A stretch of 12,021 bases of DNA, from assembly GCA_036939975.1 (NCBI GenBank), contig JALLPB010000380.1:1-12021 (forward strand), read 5' to 3'. The translations under genes and the position numbers were made by a program. The DNA is from Cyclostephanos tholiformis (Eukaryota > Bacillariophyta > Thalassiosirophyceae > Thalassiosirales > Thalassiosiraceae). How positions within the stretch are numbered: the first letter of the stretch is position 1; each line of letters begins with the position of its first letter. Shown in pieces: positions 1 to 7,802 of this stretch. The notes under the pieces are model-generated. The model saw nothing but the letters and a program-made list of their open reading frames with translations. It was not told where the DNA came from and did not search any database.

Positions 1-155
1 GTACGGTCTCCTACGAGGTTTCTACGCGATACCTCTCATCTTCATAAGATCTCGAGGAGATCACTAGATAAACGCCTGTATATGATAAAAATCTAAAATT
101 CACAATTTCCAAAGGGGCTTTTCCCTACCGAATTATCGTTAGCATTATCGCTACA
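1..155 (+). repeat. 5' LTR of outer element, 3'-terminal part only
   Basis: Positions 1-155 repeat 9919-10074 at about 97 percent identity. The copy ends in CGCTACA at 155, exactly where the primer-binding site begins. The first about 320 bp of the LTR, including its promoter region, are outside the window. A short inverted repeat, GATCTC-GAG-GAGATC, lies at 48-62 and is kept in the 3' copy with one changed base. Confidence 0.93.
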
Positions 156-171
156 GGTTATGAGCAGACGC
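156..171 (+). other. Primer-binding site, half-tRNA-Met type
   Basis: The sequence GGTTATGAGCAGACGC follows the LTR end directly. Its complement contains CUCAUAA, the anticodon loop of a CAU (Met) tRNA, flanked by GUCUG as a possible 5' anticodon stem. Drosophila copia is known to prime from the 5' half of tRNA-iMet, and its site also starts GGTTATG next to the LTR. The stem lacks the GGG expected of an initiator tRNA, so an elongator tRNA-Met is more likely. The function is inference from register and complementarity; the host tRNA was not available. Confidence 0.7.
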
Positions 172-257
172 ATTCTGTTCGTCCAATAAGGAGCAAACCA
201 TTGCCTGTGTAATACCCCAGGCCATCATCCCCGCGTCGAGACCCTCCGTGGTTGTCA

Positions 258-451
258 GCTTGTCGAGAATCTCCGAGCAATCCCTCCAGAATGTCGAGAT
301 AGCCCGTTCTTCAGCTCGTCGACATTTCCGAGCAGACCCTCAAGAACGTCGAGATAGCCCGTTCTTTCGCTCGTCGAGACTCTCCGAGCAGACCCTCATG
401 AACGTCAAGATAGTTCGTTTTGCTCTCGTCGAGTACTACTCCGAGAACTAG
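258..451 (+). repeat. 55-bp tandem repeat in the retrotransposon leader
   Basis: Three copies (about 258-313, 314-368, 369-423) and a partial fourth (about 424-451) share the core TCTCCGAGCAGACCCTC and the phrase AACGTCGAGATAG. GTCGAG or a one-base variant occurs at 235, 262, 293, 318, 348, 373, 404, 428 and 461, so spacings alternate between about 25 and 31 bp. The block lies between the primer-binding site and the gag start, where packaging signals or enhancers sit in other LTR elements. A 67-codon open frame through it has no recognisable domain and is probably spurious. Confidence 0.85.
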
Positions 452-526
452 CCAAACTGCGTCGAGAAACTCCGCCCCCCCCCCCCCTCTCTCCCCATAT
501 AAGTAATACAAACAAAACATCAAAAC
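452..526 (+). promoter_or_regulatory. Leader just before gag: C13 run and TATA-like site
   Basis: A run of 13 C (475-487) is followed by CTCTCTCCCC and then by ATATAAG (497-503), about 25 bp before the gag ATG. The ATG context is AAAACATGGCC, a good eukaryotic start context. The TATA-like motif could only drive a shorter, non-genomic mRNA; the main promoter should be in the LTR. Function is a weak inference. Confidence 0.3.
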
Positions 527-2215
527 ATGGCCCCCCCTTCAAGAAATGATGATGAAAATGAGCCTCCCCCTCGTCGTTATGAATCTACCGACGTCAATGA
601 AGATCTCGTCCGAGCACTCGGGGATCTCTCGGAGAGCGATATCGCTGCTGTCCTGAAGCGCATCAATATCGAAATCATCAAGCAGGAAGAGCGTGACCGC
701 GACATAGATGCTGACGAAGTGGAAGCCACAGATGGATCATCTACAAGATCCCCTCCTCCATCTAAATGGGTGAAGATTTCCACTGGCCTCACACTCCGCT
801 CAGTTTCTCGCACCGACAGTGAACTTGGCGACATCAAGATTGTTATCCCTAAAGATTACCATGGCGATAAACTTCACGATCGCCAGAAAACAAAGGAAAT
901 TGTCACTAGTCCTTTGTCCCCCAAGATTGCAGGCAGCAACATCGCCAAGATCCTTTCTCTCGCTGACAGCGAGTCGTACGATATTGCTGAAGATGCCTCT
1001 CAATGGAGTACCTCCATCAAGGAGATCTACACTCATGCTATCAAATACGACATCATGGCCATTTTTCGTATCCCACTTATGTACAGCCTCTCCAATGTGA
1101 ATAGCGTCGCGACTTCTCCTGGTTTCGTCAACTCCATTCTTGAATGGAAGGATCTACAAGATGACAACTGCTACCGTTGGCAACAATTTCTCAACCTCTA
1201 CGGCTCTGAGGTTGATATCGAGAGTGACCAATGGATGGAAGAGTTCCTTAGCGCTTTGATGGAAAAGACCCTCAAGGATGAAGTCATTTCCGATTTCGAC
1301 GAACTCTCCAAAGAAAGTCGTGGCGCTGTCTCTCTTTTTTGTTGCATGGTCAATCGTATGGTCACCAAGAATGAAGAATCACGATGCAATCTTGAACTGT
1401 GGCTTCAAGACTTCACCCTTGCTAAATTCTCAGGCGAAAACGTTACCAAGGCCTGCCTTCGCATCAAAGCTGTTGTCAATGCCATTGGTCACGACAAGCT
1501 CCTTTTGGACGTTGTCACACGCGTCCTCAATGGCATGGCTGCTGCTTCGACCGATGAATTTTGCCAAGTTTGTCACACTCAGATCGCAATGATGAATAAC
1601 TCAGTCCTAAAAACAATGATGAAGGTCACCTCTCTTCACAAGCAGCTCGTGTCAATTCTTTTCGATCTAGAAGTCAAGTACCTCGAACTGCTGGGTGCAA
1701 AGAAATGGAAAGGCGTCGGGGTCGACATCAAGCATGAAGTCTCCGCATACAACACCTTCACCTGCGATGAATATCGCGCCTACGTTGTCGAAGCCGGCAA
1801 AAACGCCCAACCTTTTCTAGAATGGGTGAAAACAGCCAAGTGCCACCATTGCAGGAAAACGGGTCATATCCATCCCATGTGCCCACAATATCTTGACGAC
1901 ATCAAAACAGGCAAGGTTGTCCGGCCTCCCTTCCGTCGCAATCGCCTTCCTCGCCGTCCTCCTGGTAAAGGACCCAAGGGTACTCACGAACCCCCTGGTG
2001 GACCAACCAAGGCGCCTTTCAAGGACAAGAATCACAAGTTTCGCGCCCTTCTCTCCAAGATGTCCGAACTGATGGAATCAAGCGACAACGAATCCGACGA
2101 AGAACAAGAGAACGACATCAATGCTAATGTGGATGATCAAAACGATGATGCCGACAATGAAGTCGAAGACGTCAGCTCTGCTTTCTTCTCTTCTCTTGGG
2201 CTATCAAAAGAGTAG
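527..2215 (+). CDS. gag: Gag (capsid/nucleocapsid) protein of outer copia element
   Basis: Gag forms the particle that packages the element RNA in the cytoplasm. This frame of 562 codons is open and starts at the first ATG after the leader. Residues about 1-90 are charged and low in complexity. Residues about 200-420 are mostly helical and look like the copia gag core. A single CCHC zinc knuckle, C-X2-C-X3-GH-X4-C, lies at residues 439-452 (from 1841) and marks the nucleocapsid. A basic Arg/Pro/Gly stretch follows, typical of RNA binding, and the tail is strongly acidic (Asp/Glu/Asn). The pol frame opens in the -1 frame and overlaps the last 55 nt of gag. The frame has no internal stop, so gag is the best preserved part of the element. 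The family call rests on the knuckle and on gene order, not on a search. Confidence 0.85.
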   Translation: MAPPSRNDDENEPPPRRYESTDVNEDLVRALGDLSESDIAAVLKRINIEIIKQEERDRDIDADEVEATDGSSTRSPPPSKWVKISTGLTLRSVSRTDSELGDIKIVIPKDYHGDKLHDRQKTKEIVTSPLSPKIAGSNIAKILSLADSESYDIAEDASQWSTSIKEIYTHAIKYDIMAIFRIPLMYSLSNVNSVATSPGFVNSILEWKDLQDDNCYRWQQFLNLYGSEVDIESDQWMEEFLSALMEKTLKDEVISDFDELSKESRGAVSLFCCMVNRMVTKNEESRCNLELWLQDFTLAKFSGENVTKACLRIKAVVNAIGHDKLLLDVVTRVLNGMAAASTDEFCQVCHTQIAMMNNSVLKTMMKVTSLHKQLVSILFDLEVKYLELLGAKKWKGVGVDIKHEVSAYNTFTCDEYRAYVVEAGKNAQPFLEWVKTAKCHHCRKTGHIHPMCPQYLDDIKTGKVVRPPFRRNRLPRRPPGKGPKGTHEPPGGPTKAPFKDKNHKFRALLSKMSELMESSDNESDEEQENDINANVDDQNDDADNEVEDVSSAFFSSLGLSKE

Positions 2216-4134
2216 GCGGTGGGTCGTCTTGGTCCTCACGAACGCCTTCTTTTTCAAATGCTCCAAGTCAAATGTTTCTCCTCCTTCAGATTCTCTCCCT
2301 GCTGCTATGGCTCCCGCTTGCTCTGCAAGTTGGGGCCCTCCTAGGATTTGAAGATGCATTTGACGACGGGCGTGGGTCCTCTTTGGTGTTTTCTTCCTTA
2401 TTTCTTTGGCTCTTTGGACTTCACGAAGGTCTCTATCGATGGTTGAAATCGCTTGAATGGAGTCCAAATGGACAAAAGCCTACCTTCGGACCCTCGTTGT
2501 TTAGCCGGAGGACCTACCGTTCTTGCATCGTGTATTACGAAGAATGCCTTTCAAGACTTCAGTGGTATGTTTCAAGGTCTCAAGTCAAGATGTGGATCGT
2601 GATTTCTCGAACTGTCGCAGTCTGGAAAAGAACCTTTCTCTTCCAACCGCTCCCACGATCGTGTTCAACAAAGTGTCGCAAAATTTCAAAGCGACTAGAA
2701 CGCACCCTCCGCCGTCAAAATCGACGTTATGTCCCACCAGCAAATAGAAAGAAAACAATTCGACGTGTCCCACGGACCGACAAGTGGGCCTCAGTGCCTC
2801 ATTTATTGGACCACGTCCTCCCACTTTGTGACTGCTTCATCCGTCGTCCACAATTATGGGAGACACAGCAGGCCTGGAAACGCAAATGGAGTAGATGTTT
2901 TTCTAATTGGATGGAAACCTTTGACCCAAGTCTCATCATGGGTATAATATCTCTTGATTCGGGACCTCCTGATCTTAGCACTACAAAATTCCCTCTATTC
3001 AAGACTTTCCTCTCTACCCTCGACGACCCCAAGTGCTTCCGACTAAGCTCAATTGATACCATGTTGATTGTTGATTCAGGTGCTTCGGTCTGCATCTCTC
3101 CCCTTCGGTCTGATTTTATCACATATAAACCAAGCCTCATGAAGATCAAAGACCTCTCTTCTTCAAATAAAGTACAAGGGGAAGGAATCATCAAATGGAA
3201 TGTCCTCGATAGCTCTGGCCAAGAAATCTCCCTTGAGGTGCCTGGATATCATATCCCTGGCGTTGAGGTTCGTTTGCTGAGCCCTCAAGTTTTTCTCCAA
3301 TTGATTGGTGGAAGTTATACTGGTTCAGCATCAAAAATTATTCTCTCCCTTGACAACGACATTGAGCTGAAAGCAACATACTGCCCTCGCAGCCGCCTAC
3401 CTTTCTTGCCTACCTATTCTGTGCACCCGTCATGCAGGTCTTTCTGGGCAAACACCTTCACTTATTCAGTGCAAGAAGCTTCTGCGTACCCAGCTCTCTT
3501 CAATGCAACCAACACGAATCTTTCGCTCTCTCAAAAGGAAGTCCTGCTCTGGCATCAACGGTTGTCGCATGCATCTATCAAGTGGATCCAAGGACTCATG
3601 CGTGATCGAAAATGGCTCCAAGACAATGCAAACAAAGGAAGTCTGCATGATGGTCCATTTGTTCTCTGCAAGAATTCCCGTGCATCTAGTTGTAATGTCA
3701 CTGCCCTCAAGTGTGCTGCGTGCCTATGCACCAAGGCCTCTACACGATCACCAACCAACACACCCACTCAACCTACACGCATTGCAACTAAACTGCAAAT
3801 CCTCAAGCGTGGTCACCTCGAACCTGGTGACTGCATTTCAATTGATCAATATGTGTCGAAGGTACAAGGCCGTCTCCCTCATACGTTTGGTCGTGAACGG
3901 CATGGTTATATGTGTGGGACTCTATTTGTTGATCATGCTAGCGGAAAAATTTTCAACTTCTGCCAACTGTCAAACAATGCTATTGAAACACTCTCAACCA
4001 AGTCTTGTTTGGAAGCCCTCGCTTGGGAAGATTCAGTCAATGTTATCTTGACGTCTACGTTGATCAAAATGGTTTTCCTATTGATCCACCTTATGGGTAC
4101 GCCTGGAACCCACCGCCAAAATCTCTTCCGTTGA
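2161..4134 (+). CDS. pol: Pol N-terminal part: protease and truncated integrase (outer element)
   Basis: The frame is open from 2161, after a TGA at 2158-2160, to 4134; the first ATG is 2272. Residue numbers below count from that ATG. Residues 1-60 are very hydrophobic and residues 60-230 are basic, with no domain I recognise, so this part may be non-coding. An aspartic protease follows with the active site DSGAS at 268-272. The integrase zinc-binding domain has H428, H433, C481 and C484, an HHCC pattern. The integrase core has its first catalytic Asp at 525 (in SIDQY) and the family motif FVDHASG near 552-558. The second Asp (DNG motif) and the Glu region (usually like HHQNGVAER) are absent in this frame. 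A weak DNG-like remnant, VDQNGF, lies in another frame near 4059-4076. Integration would therefore fail. Protease normally cuts the Gag-Pol polyprotein; integrase inserts the cDNA. Confidence 0.75.
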   Translation, partial: SRRRQLCFLLFSWAIKRVGGGSSWSSRTPSFSNAPSQMFLLLQILSLLLWLPLALQVGALLGFEDAFDDGRGSSLVFSSLFLWLFGLHEGLYRWLKSLEWSPNGQKPTFGPSLFSRRTYRSCIVYYEECLSRLQWYVSRSQVKMWIVISRTVAVWKRTFLFQPLPRSCSTKCRKISKRLERTLRRQNRRYVPPANRKKTIRRVPRTDKWASVPHLLDHVLPLCDCFIRRPQLWETQQAWKRKWSRCFSNWMETFDPSLIMGIISLDSGPPDLSTTKFPLFKTFLSTLDDPKCFRLSSIDTMLIVDSGASVCISPLRSDFITYKPSLMKIKDLSSSNKVQGEGIIKWNVLDSSGQEISLEVPGYHIPGVEVRLLSPQVFLQLIGGSYTGSASKIILSLDNDIELKATYCPRSRLPFLPTYSVHPSCRSFWANTFTYSVQEASAYPALFNATNTNLSLSQKEVLLWHQRLSHASIKWIQGLMRDRKWLQDNANKGSLHDGPFVLCKNSRASSCNVTALKCAACLCTKASTRSPTNTPTQPTRIATKLQILKRGHLEPGDCISIDQYVSKVQGRLPHTFGRERHGYMCGTLFVDHASGKIFNFCQLSNNAIETLSTKSCLEALAWEDSVNVILTSTLIKMVFLLIHLMGTPGTHRQNLFR

Positions 4135-4232
4135 AAAGCCCGGTTGGAATTCCAGAGGGAGCTTTTGGCGATGAATCGGTCGATGCACCACTCGGCGTTA
4201 CAGAGGGAGTGTCAGTAGGAGTCCCACAGGGA

Positions 4233-4388
4233 ACTCAGGTTGGACATCCAGTCGGCGGACCGCCTGGCAAGCCAGAGGGAGACCCAACAGGAACTCGGGT
4301 CCCACAAAGAACTCAAGTGGGACATCCAGTCGGAGAACCGCCTGACGAGTCAGAGGGAGACCCAACAGGAGCTCCTTTCCCACCCCAA
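4233..4388 (+). repeat. 78-bp (26-residue) tandem repeat in the pol linker
   Basis: Two adjacent copies start at 4233 and 4311 and share TGGACATCCAGTCGG and CAGAGGGAGACCCAACAGGA at the same offsets. Each encodes a Gly/Pro/Glu-rich unit containing VGHPVG and EGDPTG. The length is a multiple of three, so the frame is kept. A more decayed copy seems to lie just upstream (about 4141-4230). Such units probably make a flexible spacer; no function can be read from them. Confidence 0.8.
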
Positions 4389-4707
4389 GAAAACGAAATC
4401 ATTCCGCAACCTGCTCCTCAAATCGTTCCCCACAATGCCCATGAAAACTTACAAAACGACACTCCTGTGCCTCCCCAAGACGCCTTTCCAACAACTCGTC
4501 CAAGGCGCCAGAACGTCGGCACGTGGAAAGACGGTCCAGCCAAAATTAGAGCTTCTCCCATGGACAATGAATCCTATGAGTTTCACATCCTTCTCGATAA
4601 CACATGTGACTCACCCGCAGCCTTCGTTACAAACCAAGGTCACATAACTTTCCAACCACAACCTCAACGAATATCAAAAGGCACCCTTCTTGATTGTACT
4701 CTACTTC

Positions 4708-4712
4708 AAGAC
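4708..4712. repeat. Target-site duplication, left copy (AAGAC)
   Basis: AAGAC at 4708-4712 matches AAGAC at 7857-7861. Five bases is the usual length for Ty1/copia integration. Taking out 4713-7861 keeps the outer reading frame open from codon 4710-4712 into codon 7862-7864, which supports this boundary independently. Confidence 0.85.
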
Positions 4713-4921
4713 GTTTAATTATCAACAACGCCACGGCGAGAGGGGAGATCAACGAGAGATGTGTAATAACAATAAAAGGACTCAAAAAGAGTGAGCTTAT
4801 CTAAATCGGTTATCGTCTAAAGAGGTATTTTCAGTAAAGGCGGTAACCAAAAATTCCAACTTCCACGTGGTTATTTGGTACTAGTCATAATGTAGGTAAT
4901 CATACTGTAGGGAATCAAACG
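4713..4921 (-). repeat. 3' LTR of inner element, 209 bp, ends not TG/CA
   Basis: On the minus strand the LTR runs from CGTTTGATTCCC (at 4921) to AATTAAAC (at 4713). The first boundary is fixed twice: the repeat shared with 7803-7856 stops at the same base, and the target duplication begins right after it there. The second boundary is fixed by AAGAC. The tips form an imperfect inverted repeat (GTTTGATT against AATTAAAC). A G-box-like palindrome, CCACGTGG, lies at 4863-4870. The purine-rich GCGGGGA just before the LTR (about 4923-4929) is a possible polypurine tract. Confidence 0.75.
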
Positions 4922-4968
4922 GTCCCCGCAATTTGTGAGGATAATATATCCAATCAAATTGTCCATGG

Positions 4969-7800
4969 TTAACGGTCCCAAAGAAAGGGAGAGAGTAGTT
5001 GGTATTTTCGTGAGAAAGGAACAAGTTTCGTGAAGACATCGGCGATGTTTGTCGTCGTATCTTCTTTTCCAACGCGGATAATGCCAGCTGCAACAGCTTC
5101 ACGGATGATGTGATAGTTGATGGCATTGTGTTTCTTCGATAGTGTGGATTCGGGTATGCTGGTATTCTGCACTACCCCATAATTGTCACAAAAAACGTTA
5201 GTTGGCCCGGAGAGTGGTATACCGAAGCATTTGAGTTTGATCCTCAGGGCTGAGATTAAATCTTTGGCGATCCGCATCGCTACCAATTCGGAGCCATATG
5301 TGCTTGATTCACATGTATTCTGTCGTTTGCTAAATGCAATTACAGGAGTGTTATTGAGCAAAATAAAAATTCCTGTGTGTGATCGTCTCGTAACTTTGTT
5401 GCCCGCATGATCGGCATCTACAAAGCACGACATTTGAACTGGGTTTCCTAGGGGAACAGGCATGCTTGGCGGATCTTCCTCGATCACCTCGCCATAAAAA
5501 TCTGTCCAATCGTCATGCCGGAATACTGATTCATCTATCTCTGGCATTGTGTGATTCATGATTAGTCGTCGCATAGGATATCGGTGTAGATAATTTATAA
5601 TCCAGTACAGCGCTTCAAGGTGTCCCTCTCGGGGATTTGCTTGATATTGCGATAGTAAAGATACCTCCGTGAGGATATCAATTCTTCCGAGCTCAATAGC
5701 CCATCGTAATATTCCTATGATCTGCCTATACCGTGATGCATGCTCCTCGTCACAGTGGGGAGTTGCGTCAAGCTCGGGCTCATAATTTATGGGTATTGGC
5801 CCTTCGTGTCTCGATTTCGAGGTTTTGAGTTCCTTGCTATCTTCAGCCAGGAGTCCCCGTACGACTTCAACCGCTGCTTTAACGTAGTTTTTACTGTCCA
5901 TGCTCCAACACTGGTCACCATTGCCCAGTTGCACTTTTGATACTCCTGCCCCTAAGTATGACGTTGGCGGGCCATATTCTCCATTCTTTATTTCGAATTC
6001 ATTTCCTATATGCACCATTACGTCGTTTGGCGCATGGCTGACAACCAATACGTCGTCCACATAGACCAGCAGGTATTCATAATAAGGGGTGCCCCCATTG
6101 CGAATATTTTTCCGCATGTACACATCGGCATCCGCACGAGTGGGCTTGAATCCCATAATGTTTACTATAAATTCTGAGAACATTGCTCGCCACGCTGCCC
6201 CGGATGATTTCAGGCCGTATAGTGCACGGACAAGTTTGCACACACATCCTTGTAGGTCGGGTCCACATTCGGCCCCTGCAACGAACCAAATCTTTTCTCT
6301 ACATTTTGCATTAAGGTAAGCATTGCCAATGTCGCAAGACATCAGGTCTAAGTCATTTAGTGCGGCGATGAGGAATGCAATTTTCACGCTTTCCCGTGAC
6401 ACAACGCTGGAGTACGTGAGGGAGTTGGGCGTCTGAGTCATATGACCACCGGCCACAAACCTCGCCTTCCGAGTAAAGTCCATTTTTACATCAAAGATGA
6501 TGTGGCACTTTATTTCTTGGAACCCACGGAGTTGATCCACTTTGTTTGCTCTGACCTCCTCCGGTGTAACACCTTCGATTGGGATATAGGCCACTTTGGC
6601 CTTGCTCATTTCTTTGGCTATCGCATCGGCCCAGTACGTGTTCCCATTTTCTTTGTCGACTTGAAAGGCTTCAGCCACTGTTTTGGGAAGTCGTATCCCG
6701 AATTTGTGCGTGGTTCGCCAGTATTTCTTCTTAACTTTATTTATCATTCTGTTTCGTTTGCGTATTACTAGTGGCACCCACCACTTGAAGGCGGGTTCAT
6801 CATCAATGCGGTTCAATATGGCATATTCAGCCAAGTCGATAGGGTTGCTTTCTTTGACATCTTTCAACGGCAACCATGACGTTGCACCGTCTGTGAATTC
6901 GACATTTATTTTCCAACCGGCGGTGGTCCTTTTTGGTCGTAGGTGGTTGCCAACAACATGGTGACCATCCGCTTTGGTCAATGCGTGACCATCGGTCTTA
7001 TGTCCTATTATGTCTTTAATTGCGTTAAACTCTCTGCCCTCTGCATCACATTGGCTGTAGAGATTTTCTGCTATAGTGTTCGCAAAATAGGAGTCATATG
7101 TTCCGTCCTCCAATTCTACCTCATACTCTCTTGTGTCGAGCAGGGGGTTGGCATGTGCACGCCCCAATGGGTTACCTAGGTAATCAGTCTTTCGCCTTAC
7201 GACGGTAGCCCTCGTTGCAACGTTGTCTGGGCTTTTGAGGGGGTCCAAGAGGAAGGTAGCCCCTATTAGGTTGTCATAGGAGTCGATGTCGTCGGCCTCT
7301 GGCCGATTGTTGACATCGTTGTCCCCGTTTTGTGTATCATCCTGTGTCGGGATTTCGTACACATCGTTTGAGTAAAAGTCATCAATGTCTCCTCCTGGGA
7401 GAGCAAAGTTTGTATCGTCTAGTCGAGTATTCAGTTTTGTATTGAAATCTTCGATTCGATGCGTCAATTCCGGGTTACGCCGTTCGTCTGCCGTGACGTG
7501 CTGGACCGATGAGTTCACAACTGGGACTCCGGACACTGGCATTAGCCAGTAGCACATGTCTGAGCCCACCCTGTGTGCTACGCCCATCCATCGGGCCAGC
7601 TCACGATCGTGTTCGGACAGGGATGGGTGAGGCTGGCGCCAATACCAAACCAGGTCATAAAAGTCAAAGTCCAGATATTCCGAGATATCGGGTGTTTTGC
7701 CCGTGATCATTTCATATCCCGATCGCTCGTGACGTCCCCGCGGGATAAAATTCATCAGTCGGGCTTGATGTTCAAGTCCAAAACACCATAAGCGTCGCGG
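4969..7800 (-). CDS. pol: Pol C-terminal part of inner copia element: integrase end, chromo-like module, RT, RNase H (5' partial)
   Basis: The frame is open from the undetermined base at 7802 to a stop at 4969-4971; it has no true start. Residue numbers count from the Met at 7753-7755. Residues about 1-90 are the end of integrase (GYEMITGKTPDISEYLDF, then the WMGVAHRVG and SSVQHV region). Residues about 207-240 hold the segment YEVELEDGTYDSYFAN. Residues about 279-318 resemble a chromodomain (W281, W294, acidic and aromatic positions to Y311). The reverse transcriptase has CDIGNAYLN with catalytic D475 and YVDD at 565-568. RNase H has D780, E823, D857 and D905, so all catalytic positions are present. 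The protein would copy RNA into cDNA and remove the template RNA. There is no frameshift or stop in 943 codons. It lies antisense to the outer pol gene. With no gag or protease it could act only with help from a complete copy. Confidence 0.85.
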   Translation of the reverse strand, partial: PRRLWCFGLEHQARLMNFIPRGRHERSGYEMITGKTPDISEYLDFDFYDLVWYWRQPHPSLSEHDRELARWMGVAHRVGSDMCYWLMPVSGVPVVNSSVQHVTADERRNPELTHRIEDFNTKLNTRLDDTNFALPGGDIDDFYSNDVYEIPTQDDTQNGDNDVNNRPEADDIDSYDNLIGATFLLDPLKSPDNVATRATVVRRKTDYLGNPLGRAHANPLLDTREYEVELEDGTYDSYFANTIAENLYSQCDAEGREFNAIKDIIGHKTDGHALTKADGHHVVGNHLRPKRTTAGWKINVEFTDGATSWLPLKDVKESNPIDLAEYAILNRIDDEPAFKWWVPLVIRKRNRMINKVKKKYWRTTHKFGIRLPKTVAEAFQVDKENGNTYWADAIAKEMSKAKVAYIPIEGVTPEEVRANKVDQLRGFQEIKCHIIFDVKMDFTRKARFVAGGHMTQTPNSLTYSSVVSRESVKIAFLIAALNDLDLMSCDIGNAYLNAKCREKIWFVAGAECGPDLQGCVCKLVRALYGLKSSGAAWRAMFSEFIVNIMGFKPTRADADVYMRKNIRNGGTPYYEYLLVYVDDVLVVSHAPNDVMVHIGNEFEIKNGEYGPPTSYLGAGVSKVQLGNGDQCWSMDSKNYVKAAVEVVRGLLAEDSKELKTSKSRHEGPIPINYEPELDATPHCDEEHASRYRQIIGILRWAIELGRIDILTEVSLLSQYQANPREGHLEALYWIINYLHRYPMRRLIMNHTMPEIDESVFRHDDWTDFYGEVIEEDPPSMPVPLGNPVQMSCFVDADHAGNKVTRRSHTGIFILLNNTPVIAFSKRQNTCESSTYGSELVAMRIAKDLISALRIKLKCFGIPLSGPTNVFCDNYGVVQNTSIPESTLSKKHNAINYHIIREAVAAGIIRVGKEDTTTNIADVFTKLVPFSRKYQLLSPFLWDR
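6802..6921 (-). other. Chromodomain-like module upstream of RT in inner pol
   Basis: Residues about 279-318 (from the Met at 7755) read as WKINVEFTDGATSWLPLKDV followed by an acidic and aromatic stretch ending AEYA. The pattern of aromatic, beta strand, D-G turn, S-W, then a helix with E-x2-E/Y is that of chromodomains and chromoshadow-like modules. In Ty3/gypsy elements such modules sit at the end of integrase and steer insertion to chromatin marks. Here the module lies between integrase and RT of a copia-type protein. The assignment is by pattern only. Confidence 0.5.
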
Positions 7801-7802
7801 GN

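Larger units (their letters stand above)
3987..4712 (+). pseudogene. Pol linker between integrase and RT, interrupted by the inner element
   Basis: A second pol frame runs from 3987 and overlaps the first, so a frameshift separates them, most likely near 4040-4130. It encodes a remnant of the integrase second-Asp region, then a Pro/Gly/Glu-rich spacer with repeats, then a segment with RPRRQNVGTWKDGPAK near 4495-4545. That segment has the character of the variable stretch before RT in copia elements. The coding sequence of the element ends at the target duplication AAGAC (4708-4712); the TAA at 4716-4718 belongs to the inserted element. The frame continues in register at 7862 on the far side of the insertion. 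The usual 200 or so residues of integrase C-terminal half are missing, which implies an older internal deletion. Confidence 0.7.

Noticed and set aside
248..451. 67-codon open frame in the outer leader
   Set aside because: It is made of the 55-bp tandem repeat, has no domain and precedes the clear gag start.
258..451. CRISPR-like array
   Set aside because: The copies are adjacent without unique spacers, and the setting is a eukaryotic retrotransposon leader.
2272..2940. Genuine extra Pol domain before protease
   Set aside because: All three plus frames are partly open here and none shows a known domain; the long frame may be chance, so no function is claimed.
5183..7706. Several plus-strand open frames of 65-109 codons
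   Set aside because: They lie antisense to the continuous inner pol frame, which has all RT and RNase H motifs; none shows a domain.
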